From NCBI RefSeq assembly GCF_907164915.1, contig NC_061868.1, positions 44,159,774 to 44,223,773 on the forward strand: DNA of 64,000 bases, written 5' to 3'. The DNA is from Impatiens glandulifera (taxonomy: Eukaryota > Streptophyta > Magnoliopsida > Ericales > Balsaminaceae). The notes beneath the pieces are model-generated. The model searched no databases and had not been told where the DNA came from. It saw only the letters and a program-made list of their open reading frames with translations. This document shows positions 34,951-44,747 of this stretch, piece after piece. The stretch's first letter is position 1; every line of letters starts with the position of its first letter. The translations under genes were made by a program, and so were the position numbers.

Positions 34951-35272
34951 ATTTGGAATTACAATTCCGACCTAAAAAGATAGGAATTGAGAACTATCAA
35001 ATTACACTATATTGAATTCCATTGGAATTCTAATTCCAATTCCAATTCTTAATTTTAAAGTGTCTAACAAACATAAGAATTGGAATTGGACCCTCCAATT
35101 CCAATTCCAATGCCAATTCCAGGTCTATCAAACACACCCTAAGTATATTTAGATTTTGATTGCATTCTGTGTGATCTTCATACTCACAAATCGGAAAAGT
35201 CACCAAAAGTTGGCAAACTAAGATCTTGTTATGCCCATGAGAAAATAAAAGATTTTGCCCAATTCCATCCAT

Positions 35273-35279
35273 TATATAA
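35273..35279 (+). promoter_or_regulatory. TATA box of PIP-like gene
   Basis: TATATAA lies 93 bp upstream of the ATG, between the MITE edge and the coding region. It fits a short leader. Confidence 0.55.
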
Positions 35280-35365
35280 TGCCCAGCCAGCCTGCAACCA
35301 TGGACATTCATACTGTTGAATAATCTCTCTCAAATACATACATACACATACAGTGCTGCTGATAC

Positions 35366-35662
35366 ATGATCATGGCCTTGAAGATGAGTCTTCTTCTTGC
35401 TATGGGCATCATGACAACTATGACCTCGCAAATGGGCATAGGCCATTGTCGTCTCCTCCATGCTGAAAACTCTGAATTGTTCACGGTTATAGAACATGTA
35501 GAAATGTTGGTGAAGCCAGCTGCAGTCACAGTTTCTAATTGCTTTCTATCTTCCTCAAGCTGCAATTCAATACTCATGAGGAACTTACCTATTCGATTAT
35601 CTTCTGGACCAAGCAATAGAGGTCCTGGCCATTCATACACCCACCACCAAGAACCTAATTGA
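35366..35662 (+). CDS. PIP-like secreted signalling peptide precursor (SGPS-GxGH motif)
   Basis: A 98-residue precursor with a hydrophobic N terminus (MIMALKMSLLLAMGIMTTMT), consistent with a signal peptide, a variable middle, and SGPSNRGPGH at residues 80-89. SGPSxxGxGH is the diagnostic core of PAMP-induced secreted peptides and PIP-like peptides, which mature to short apoplastic ligands perceived by RLK7-type receptors in immunity and root development. The family's precursors are this size, with the motif near the C terminus. Here nine residues (SYTHHQEPN) follow the motif, so C-terminal trimming is expected. A frame on the opposite strand (35308-35694) lacks any domain and is regarded as a shadow. 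The MITE edge is 226 bp upstream of the start. Confidence 0.82.
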   Translation: MIMALKMSLLLAMGIMTTMTSQMGIGHCRLLHAENSELFTVIEHVEMLVKPAAVTVSNCFLSSSSCNSILMRNLPIRLSSGPSNRGPGHSYTHHQEPN

Positions 35663-36605
35663 TTCACCAAATCCCTTTCCTTCCTAATGGGCAAACTGAT
35701 GAATCCAAAGGAAAGCCTTTTAAGTTCTTGTCAATCTCTGGTCAGTGGTCACAGATCTATGAAGCACCGGCACGAGGAATCAGGTCTTGGCGACAAAAGA
35801 CAATCAAATAGAGAATACCATGTAGAATAGGGAAGCTGATTTTCTTCATTTTCTAAATAGAATATTAGAAGCCTAAATAGATGCTAAAAAACTTCTATAA
35901 ATGACATTTTGTTTAGGCAAGCAAACAAACAACTCTCAGCCACTTCCAGTGAATCTTGGAAAGGCAAAACATGTACTTTAGAATAGGAACTAGTAGGTTG
36001 ATATTTCAACAATTAACAACAGCAACAACCTCTACAATACTCAATTGGTAATCTAATCAATGCCAACTCAAACATACTGTTAAAAGAAGATGAAGCAAAA
36101 GCAAAAATCACTAATCCATATGAATCTAATCAACTTCTATGGAAGTAATAAAAGCAAGATGATCATCATTTCTATTATGGTTAATACCCAGAAAAGGAGG
36201 ATTATCCAATTCAATTTCAAACCCCCCAACACAATCACTTCATATGTAACAATTCCAATCCAAAGGCTAAACTGAAGAACACAAACATAAGAAATATTAC
36301 CTGGTAATCTAAGGTCTAAACATCTGTACTTTATGTGTCCTGCCAGTCACAAGGAGTCTTAAAGATCATTGCAATCTGTTAGAACTTACATTAAACATTG
36401 ATGAATAAATGCACAGTATTGCAAGTAAACAAGATTATCAAAATGAAAGATATCCAGAGTCAGTTCAGATACCCAAATAGTATAAATATTCTGTCATAGT
36501 TGGAAATCCAGAATAAATAAGATTACTAATATAAGGGGATAGCAGTACAAATAACCGAAACCCTAGTCTATAATTTAAGACACAAACAAAACCCAACAGA
36601 AATTA
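35663..36605. other. Intergenic
   Basis: 3' flank of the PIP-like gene (plus strand) converging on the 3' flank of the WPP gene (minus strand). No other gene seen. Confidence 0.6.
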
Positions 36606-37007
36606 CTAATCACTCTTGATAGAAGAAGTATCCTCACTGACAGGAGCAGATAGATCCACCGGCGCCGACTCGGGTTGACTGGGTGGTGTAGATCTGGCCT
36701 TGACAGCGTCAAGCATTCCCTTGCTGATTTCTTTGGAGTAGGCCTGGAGAATCTCGATGCCGTCGTCATCTTGAGAGGCGGAGGCAGAAAGAGTGTTAAA
36801 AGCATGATCTTCTATGCGACGAGCGGTCTCTTCGGCCTCGTTTTGAGGGAGAGTTCCGTAACGATTGGAGAGGATAGAAGGAGCGGTGAGAGTGTCAATG
36901 AGACGGTTGATGACGGCATCGCGAGTGCGCTGAGTCGGCGGCCAAATGCTGAAGGAAGTCGGCAGCTTTTCCGGCTGCGATTTGGATTCATCGGCAACGT
37001 CAGCCAT
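36606..37007 (-). CDS. WPP-domain protein (MAF1/WPP1-WPP2-like)
   Basis: A 133-residue protein of the plant nuclear-envelope and Golgi associated WPP family, related to MFP1 attachment factor 1 and to the targeting domain of RanGAP. The WPP domain covers about residues 18-105 and contains SIWPPTQRTRDAVINRLIDT and ILSNRYGTLPQNEAEETARR, then IEDHAFN. The acidic Ser/Pro-rich tail is usual. The start was chosen at ATG 37007 because MADVADESKSQ matches family starts; the longer in-frame extension upstream has no conserved residues and would be 5' UTR. Intronless. WPP1 and WPP2 act redundantly in mitosis and nuclear-envelope targeting; which paralogue this is cannot be told. Confidence 0.93.
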   Translation of the reverse strand: MADVADESKSQPEKLPTSFSIWPPTQRTRDAVINRLIDTLTAPSILSNRYGTLPQNEAEETARRIEDHAFNTLSASASQDDDGIEILQAYSKEISKGMLDAVKARSTPPSQPESAPVDLSAPVSEDTSSIKSD

Positions 37008-38780
37008 TATACAGAAGAAGAAGAGGGAGTAATTGGCTTCAACGGCGGCGCGGTCGAGATTATTTGGAATTGGAACATGCGAGAAGGAAATCGTATGGCC
37101 CACGAATTTGATCTGAAATGATCGATGGTGCACATTAAGATCACATGGGCTGTCAAACACTGGAGAAAAACACTTCTTTTTATTTTTCATTTAATTTTTA
37201 ATTTTTCATTTGTAATGTACGTGTGATTTTGTTGCTTCTTTTTGACACTCTCTATCAACAAGAAAAAGATTTGTATTCATTTTTGGTAAAAACAAAAAAG
37301 AAGATTTATATTCCAACTCTGGAAAAGCCTAGGCATGTACAATATATATTTTTTTTTTTTATTTAGCAAACAATATATAAAAAAATTGTATTTATAATAG
37401 TATGGTTGGATTTTAAATAATAATTTTAAAAAAACTCACCAGTTAAATTAAGAATAAGTTGGAATTGAATACCTCAATTTAATCAAATAATATTTCACTT
37501 TTCCACCTTTCTCATCAATTAATTAAAATATTAAAATATATTTTTTTATCATTATATATTAATATATTTTAATTATATTTTATAAAAAATAAAATCTATA
37601 TTTTCTCAAAATCATCGCATATTATTATTTTAAAATAATTAAACTATTTAAACCATCTAAATCCCAACAATACCCAAATTTGATTTTAGTAAGGCTTAAT
37701 CAGATTGAATTATTCAAATAACTCAAATGAATATAATATTATTTAAATTTCTTTCATCCATTAAATCAATTCATTTATTAATTAAAATATTAATTTTATT
37801 ATATATTATTTGCTAAAAAAAAATATAAAAAAATTATAATACATCCTTAGACTTTTCTCAAGTTAAAATATATATTTTATTTTAAATTATTAATTTTTAT
37901 TTTATTATTATTATATATTAATACTTTTTATCAACAAATTTACACTTTTTCAAAATCATATAAAAAAAATCATTAGTTTCTTTCTTCAAATTATTTTAAA
38001 AAACTCAATCCAAACAATTTTTTAATTTAAATAACCCTATAAAAAATATAAGCCCATAAAACTATAAACTAACTATTCTTCCATTGAAATATTACTATAC
38101 AAAAATATTTAAACAACCCATAAAGTTATAAAATAATTATTCATCTATTCATATACAAAAAAAGTAACTACTATTCAATTATCCTAAAAATTTATAAAAA
38201 AACTATTCATCAATTTTTGTTCGGATTAAATTATTGAAATAACCCCATAAAACTAAAATAATAACTATTCATCAATTCATCATCCAATGGCTGCAATTCG
38301 TTCGTACTTACATTGTTGAAACTTCAAAGCAGCCAACAGTATACATTTTGGAATCCATTTATTATTCTCTTTTCCTCCTTTGTTGGGACTGAAAAAAAAC
38401 TATTTCCACCCTCCAATTTGCATACAGTATTGAAATTCACTCTCTAAAACTTCTACTAATATTCAAATTTATCAAAATAATAATCATGATGAACCAAAAT
38501 TCAATGTACATTGATTTACCCGTTACCAGATACCTAGTTTACAAGAAACATAAGATTGCTCATGAGAAAACAACGATGAAAATCTTGAAGTAATCAAAAT
38601 TTACGAGAATTCAAGAACTTTTACAGATTCAAATGAAATTTTCACCATTTTGAAGAAGAAGAAGAAAGCAGAGCCCTTTGCAGGCGTGAGTGCAAATACC
38701 AAGATTGAATAATATAACAACAATGGACCACTCTGCATTTCCCTGATTATGCTCGAAAAAAAAGACTCATTTTGTCTTCT
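37008..38780. other. Intergenic, AT-rich
   Basis: WPP promoter region (about 37008-37180), then A/T-rich DNA with repeated short AAACT-type tracts. No gene seen. Confidence 0.55.
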
Positions 38781-38996
38781 TCACCGATTATGAAGTGGGT
38801 CTGCAGCATTAGGAACCTTTCTCTTACTCGAGAAAACCACTCCAATCGAATGCCTCTTCAAACTCTGTTCTTCCGCCGCCGTCACTGTCAATGACTGTTC
38901 ATTCTCAGAAACAGCTTCCCTGTTTTTATCTTCTATCTCGCCGGAAACCAAAAGGGTAAAGAGGAGAATGGCCGTCGCCGTTTCCCACCACCTCAT
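38781..38996 (-). CDS. CLE-like secreted peptide precursor with variant motif
   Basis: A 71-residue precursor. Starting at ATG 38996, MRWWETATAILLFTLLVSG forms a signal peptide. A variable acidic middle follows, and the last residues are RKVPNAADPLHN plus R. This fits the 12-residue CLE ligand pattern RxVPxGPxPLHN, most like CLE25/26-type peptides (RKVP start). Precursor size and C-terminal position also fit. CLE peptides are apoplastic ligands for CLV1/BAM-type receptor kinases in meristem, vascular and drought signalling. Unusually, positions 6-7 are Ala-Ala instead of Gly-Pro, so the normally hydroxylated and arabinosylated proline is missing. The in-frame extension upstream to 39035 begins with a non-ATG codon. 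Confidence 0.78.
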   Translation of the reverse strand: MRWWETATAILLFTLLVSGEIEDKNREAVSENEQSLTVTAAEEQSLKRHSIGVVFSSKRKVPNAADPLHNR

Positions 38997-39488
38997 TTTC
39001 AGAGCTTTCTCTTGAGAGAGACAGAAAAAAGACAACTCTTTAAGAAAGAGAAAGAGAAGACATATATTAGATGAGGATGAGGAAGAAGAGAGACATGGCG
39101 CATGATGATACTTTCTCCGACTACTTTATTGATTCTTTTGTTGTCGTTTACAAACAAAAACTTTTCTTTTTACATATTTTTTCACTTTTCAGTCCCGAAA
39201 ACAAGGGTCTCTCTATCTCTTTCTATCTATCTAGACAGAGGACTGAAGGGAGTAAAGATTTGGGCTTTTGTGCCTATTTTTCCCATAAATATAATAAATT
39301 TATACTCTACTTTTTGTATGTTATTGAATTGGTCAATTTACTTTTCATTCTCCTTCATTGAGGGTCCCCCAAAAACAAAACAAAAAAACTAATATACATA
39401 CATACTAAAACATCATAAAAACAAAAAACCAAAAAAATCTAGGTTCTTCAGATTATCTAATGGTCAAGATGAGACCTTCCAAGTAATG
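38997..39488. other. Intergenic between CLE-like gene and CYCA3
   Basis: CLE-like 5' flank on one side and the 3' UTR of CYCA3 on the other. Open frames here are not supported by any domain. Confidence 0.55.
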
Positions 39489-40887
39489 TCAGTGCTGAAT
39501 TTCTTCAAAGTAATAGCTAGGTACTTCGCAGGAACAGGTTAAAGTTGATACATGTTTGAACTTATGCTGTTTGTATTTATCTCTGATTGCTACCAATGAG
39601 CCTCCCCCTCTTTTACCAATTTGAAGATCTTGTATGATCAAACTGCATTCCTTTAAATCCGCTGCTTTGTAGCCAGTATACTTTTCAAGAGCCGAGTTCT
39701 GTCAATAATTTTGGGTTAGTTTACTAATTCATCTGCAATTTCTTTTTGATGATATGGTCTTACTTACCCAAGGATGCTGGTCTGGGCGTAATGTGAAGAG
39801 TGAAAGGAATACAACTGATGAAGCAATCTTGGATGGTAAAAACTTTACACAATCGTAATCTAACAAGGTTAACTCTGCTAAGAAACATCCCAAGAACTCA
39901 AGATCCAAATTTGGTTTCTGCAATTTAGTAAATCACTAACCATCAGTAACTGAAAAACCCAATTCAATTGCATAAAAAAAACAAAAAAGATTGCTTACTT
40001 TGTAGTAGTCCTCTTGAGCTATACTGATGAACTTTCTGCAAAAACCCAATAAAGATATTAGCTCAATTTTCAGGGAGAGTGGGGATAATGAATTGATTCG
40101 TTATACCGCAAGAATGTCTTGATTGTTGGATTGCTGATTTCATAGTTAAGGCATTTAAGTATATCAGTTTCCATCTGCACTATCTCTTCTTTATAATAAG
40201 TATTATCAGTAATATTGCAGAATTCATTGATTCTTGGAGGATCTATCTCTTCAAACTTTGTAGCGATTAACATTGAAGAAACACCTAGTAACTGAAGCTT
40301 GTTTCTATTGATAATATTAGCTGACAAGAATCTATCAATGTAAGAGATTGTGAGATAAAGAGTGTCTGGTAAAAGATTGTATTCATCAGCAACTTCAACC
40401 AACCAATCAACCAATAGACTCCTCATGTTAGAATTTATATCGTTCTGAATTTTCTCTATATAGTCTGGTAACGGCCTTCTCTTTTCCTCAATCTGAATAA
40501 TAATCGAAACAACCAAATTATAAACATGTCTTATCCTCATCTTTAAACACTAACAATCTGAAATGGGTACAATTGAAGTTAAAACATTGAACTCACCTCC
40601 ATGTTGTGAAGATACTTATAGATATCGATTACATAAGCATTACATATCCGGGGATCGTCGGGTTTTGAATCGATTTCCCCTACAGACTCGTCAAGAATTG
40701 TTGTAATTACTGCTTTCTTGGACTTGAGATTAGGTTTCTTCTTAGGATTGGGTACCTTGGATAGATTCGAGATTTCGCCAAGAATAACTCTGTTCTTGAT
40801 GTTGGGTTGATGTTGTTCATTGTTTCCACTGATTAATTCGGCGCCTCTCTTCTTGGCGAGACGAGTAACTCTAACAGGGTTTTCCAT
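39489..40887 (-). CDS. A-type cyclin, CYCA3 group
   Basis: Nuclear regulatory subunit of CDKs; CYCA3 members act around G1/S and S phase. Exons (5' to 3'): 40887-40597, 40492-40107, 40035-39999, 39917-39768, 39698-39489 (TGA), joining in frame to 357 residues, normal for CYCA3. A destruction box RVILGEISN (RxxLxxIxN) is at residues 33-41. The cyclin N domain carries [16 protein letters not shown] (120-135), the A-cyclin signature region, and [12 protein letters not shown]. The C domain contains [13 protein letters not shown] and [20 protein letters not shown]. All sites look intact, in contrast with the dead D3 cyclin at 5-6.5 kb. CYCA3 rather than CYCA1/2 is favoured by the short N terminus. 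Confidence 0.95.
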
Positions 40888-42544
40888 GGCGACAATTGGT
40901 AAATGGGTTCTAAAGAAGGATGAAGAATAGCGGTAATGAAGGAGTGAAGAATTGTGGGTTTTAGAGAAGGAAAAAAGGGAATGATTATGTCACCATGGCT
41001 GTGAAATTGAAAAAGGAGCGCAGAATTTTCTTGCGGCGGTTTATTTGATAATTGAAAATTCAGGGTTGAGATCACATTTTCCCGGGTTCGAATTTACCCT
41101 TTTCTTTTTGGGCTATTTTGGTCCTCAACAAATTTCAATTTGACCTATTATCCTTTGATCCGGTTTTCTTCTCATAGTATCAACTAATTTAATTTAATTT
41201 AATTTGTATGTATCACATTTAAAAGGGGTATTAACATTATAATTTATTATAGAGACTTGCCATAGCCAAACAATAAAACAAAATATGAGATATCAATTTC
41301 GACTAGTTCTAGTATTTGATGGGAACTTCGGTCACTTGAAATTAAATAACAACTTCACATCATTAGTTAAAAAATGACAATATACATAACAAGTTAACTA
41401 AAATCATAAACTAATTATTAAAATTTTAAAATAAATAAATTTGTCAAATTAGTTAGACTATTACAATTTTAAAATATTATTTGTTTAATAATAATTTTTA
41501 ATTTTATAAAATAATATTATTTCAACTATGGATATTGATTATGTTGAACCTAGGGCGATAATTTTGGGCTCCACACAAAAACACTATCGATTCGAAATGA
41601 TCATTATTTTTTGGTGAGTTGAAATTAGGTCGGCCCGTTTAACATAGTTAATAAACCGTTAAAATTAGGCCGACCTGAAATAATAAAAGTAGACCCGTCA
41701 ACCTGTTAATAATTTTTTTTTTAATTTTTTTTTAGAACGTTGAGTTTCACTTCTCTTTCGGTGTACGATTAATCACTGCGTGTTAAATACATAACCTGTA
41801 AATACACTTAACCAATTGACCAAACGAACGAAACTTGTCGTCTGACGAGCTCGAACCCATAATCTAAATACACTTAACCAATTGACCAAACGAACGGAAC
41901 TTGTCGTCTGACGAGCTCGAACCCATAATCTTTTGTAGGATTTTGTGTTTAACTTTTCTTACTCACTTATTATTTTTTTTAGGGATTTTTGTAAACGAAT
42001 TTGTAATTTAGTTTCATTGTTATTTTGTATTAATATCATTTTAATATGAAATAAAGAGATCTTAAATTAATTCAATCGAGTTGAGTTTGATTAATTAAGT
42101 CATGTTCGGATTAATTACAATTAAACCTCTTAGGTTTATGTTAGAGATTTTTATCCAAATTGGTAAACAAATTAGTTTCAGATTAGTATCGCTCAATCCG
42201 CTAACTTGTCAACTCGAACCCTACTTTAATTGTGATCCCTAGTCGAGCCTAAGGTCAAATATATTTTTATAATTTTATATTTCTCTAAGTATTTTTTATG
42301 AAAACTAAAACCCAACCAAATAACCCGAAGCAGGCATTAATTAGTAGTTGATTCATTATTAAAGACATTTAGGACTTGGGGAATAGAACTTGTCACCTAA
42401 CATTCCTTAAAAACCAAACAGACACTGGTAGTGGTGGTTAGACTGATAGACAGACATATACTTAAACCCAACCTTCACACTATACATTCCCTCCCAAAAT
42501 CTACCATTCTTAATTCCCATTCCTCTCATCTCCATCTCTCGTAA
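40888..42544. other. Intergenic between CYCA3 and APD-like gene
   Basis: Divergent promoters of two genes with A/T-rich DNA between. It contains a 66-bp tandem duplication (listed separately) and sequence around 41620-41710 rich in GGCCG/CCGTT that may be a decayed element. Confidence 0.55.
41799..41930. repeat. Tandem duplication, 2 x 66 bp
   Basis: Units 41799-41864 and 41865-41930 are identical except for one base (GAAAC versus GGAAC). They include TTGTCGTCTGACGAGCTCGA. Confidence 0.95.
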
Positions 42545-44206
42545 ATGTCTCGTTATTCGGCTGTATCCCCGTCCACGGCGGCGCCATGGAGGAGCAACCA
42601 CAACTTCCAGACAATGCGGTGGCAGGAATCATTAGCTCGCCTGCTTGCTCCTCTCACAATCTGGATCTGCGGCATGTTATAACCTTTACTCTTTTCATAG
42701 ACCAATCTTTTCCTTATTCCCTAATTCATAATTAATTTGCAGTTTCCGTGACCATAAGATATGGGTATTTCGCCGACCATCGACTGGTGGTCGGACCCAA
42801 CTCATCGTGTCTACTCGACGCCAACTCCCTTTTCGTGAGCCAAGTTCAAGTCAAAGACGGAGGGAAGACAGGGGTGTCGGTTTATGGATTCTTCCAGAAG
42901 CCTGAATTAACCTTTGAATCTAATTGGAATGTCTCCAAATATTTAATTGTAGCTTCTTATGCCCGCAAGGTAATTAATTCAATTACTAATTATTCATCTC
43001 TAATTTAATGAATTAATGAATGAATTAATTCTCTAGGGAATATCTTTGTGGTTAAACAAAGACTCCACAATTCAAATTAGATGGGAAGTTGATCAATCTA
43101 CCATTTTGGATCATCTTCATGTTTCTTTGACTAAAGGTTTTATATTTCTTTTTTACTTTGCAATTGTTTTAGTAAAACAATAGTTACCCATTATTACTAT
43201 TGTAAATTATAACAGGTGACAGAAACCAGGAGATTATGAACCCAACTATGTCGTCTTCAACATCAAAGGAAACTGGTGTGTTAATTTTATCCACTTCACA
43301 ACATTATTACTATAAATATATATAGAATGGATGATGAATAAATTATACACATGTGGTGGTGGTTAAAGAAGCCGAGTATCACATTGAAGAAGATGACAAG
43401 TACTATGTTGGAATAATAAATGCAAATCCTAGAAGCATCATCATTGGATTGAATATGAATGTTACATCCAAAATGTACGATACGTCAAAAGGAAATAATA
43501 GCGTTTGCTCCACGTTGAATGGATCGTGTAGCATTGATCTTCTCTTCCCGAGTAACCAGTTCATCCTCGTGACCACTCCAAATAATGTTAGTTTTGATAA
43601 TATTGTCATGTATTAACTAGTTTTACTTGAATGACTTTGTCTTTAACTAAACTTGCAGGGAGATATAGTTGAATGGTACATTGATTTGTCTTTCATTCCT
43701 AGAATACTATCCTATGCAGTCATTCTAGGTAACTAATTATTTAAAATAAATAAATAAGTGGTTTGGTTGCTTGAGTTTGATGTTTTAATAATTTTCGTGT
43801 AGGATTTATGGCGTTAATGGTATTGTTAATAGCGAAATACATTGGAGCATATCAAGAAGAGGAGGAAACAATACATACTAATGGAAATAATATAAATGCA
43901 AGCGAAACAGATCCTTTGATACCCGATCATCAAAAGTCGTATAGACTTCCTTACGGGACTAGAGGAAACAAAGAATTAGAAGAGGAGTCGGGATCATCTA
44001 CATGTAGTAGTAGCTCTTCAGAAGACTTGTACGATGGAAAAATATGCGTGATTTGTTATGACATGGCTCGCGATTGTTTTTTCGTTCCGTGTGGTCATTG
44101 CGCTACGTGTTATGAATGCGCTAAGAGAATAACAGAGAGCGATACTAGGGTTTGCCCGATTTGTCGAAGGATGATTCATAAAGTAAGGAAGTTGATTATT
44201 CCTTAG
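42545..44206 (+). CDS. Membrane RING E3 ligase, APD (Aberrant Pollen Development)-like
   Basis: A 401-residue protein like plant APD1-4, endomembrane RING E3 ligases. Exons: 42545-42671, 42743-42969, 43037-43136, 43216-43275, 43369-43586, 43659-43728, 43803-44206. All joins keep frame if the first intron uses a GC donor (G|GCATGT at 42672). A short N-terminal hydrophobic segment (LLAPLTIWICVSVTI) precedes the luminal domain (YGYFADHRLVVGPNSS onward). A second membrane span is at about 262-283, then an acidic serine-rich linker. A C-terminal RING follows with C349-x2-C352, C364-x-H366, C370-x2-C373 and C385-x2-C388. All eight zinc ligands are present. Function in pollen is known for Arabidopsis homologues, inferred here. 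Confidence 0.9.
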
Positions 44207-44747
44207 CCTCCAATATTTTTAGGGTTTTCTTGTATCCTCTATTTTTTGTGATGGTTTGTATATTGCCTTGATTTTAATTCTTGTGAGTTTTTGGATAAAT
44301 CCAATAGAATATAACTCAAAGTCTCAATAGATTGACTTATTTATGTTCTCATGGTTAATTAATTTATTTATTATTTTGCTCGCGAACCGAGGGGATAAAA
44401 TGTATAAAAACTAATATAGTTTTGTTTCCTAAAATGGTCAAAAAAAATGAAAAAATTGAAAATATAAAAATAGGTTCTTTATCCGGATCCAGGACAAAAT
44501 TGAAATTGACACCTCCATTTCCAGCTTGAACTCGAGTTACTTTCCATGGAATTTTACGCGTTTATTTGATAATCGCTAATCGCAGATTGCCTTCGTAGTA
44601 CTGGGTGATCTTCTCTTTCTCTAGGTATAAATTGCATCCGGCGACGGGCTTGATTCGAGCCTCTTTCCGCCGCTTTCTCTCTGACCGGAAGAAACGAGAA
44701 TCACTTACAGTTACAGTGCCGCCGTCGCAATACCCAGTGATAATTCG
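44207..44747. other. Intergenic between APD-like and NRAMP genes
   Basis: APD-like 3' UTR, then NRAMP promoter and 5' leader (GC-richer from about 44620). Same-strand neighbours with about 540 bp between coding regions. Confidence 0.6.

Larger units (their letters stand above)
32747..35139. mobile_element. Harbinger/Tourist-like MITE carrying a giant inverted array
   Basis: Terminal inverted repeats begin GGGTGTGTTTGAT on both ends and continue as GGAATTGG-rich sequence. The flanks are TAA on each side (32744-32746 and 35140-35142), the 3-bp target duplication of PIF/Harbinger elements. At 2393 bp it is unusually long for a MITE because the interior is filled by two inverted arrays of short repeats. 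No transposase is encoded. Left sub-terminal sequence contains a further ~53 bp tandem duplication (about 32825-32940). Confidence 0.85.

Noticed and set aside
35308..35694. 128-codon frame on the minus strand across the PIP-like gene
   Set aside because: No domain or signal; the plus-strand frame has a signal peptide and the SGPSxxGxGH motif, so this is a shadow.
37008..37190. 61-codon N-terminal extension of the WPP protein
   Set aside because: Sequence is not conserved in the family and a good ATG with a typical start (MADVADE) lies at 37007.
42407..42601. Minus-strand frame over APD-like exon 1
   Set aside because: It overlaps a better supported plus-strand exon that joins in frame to a RING protein.
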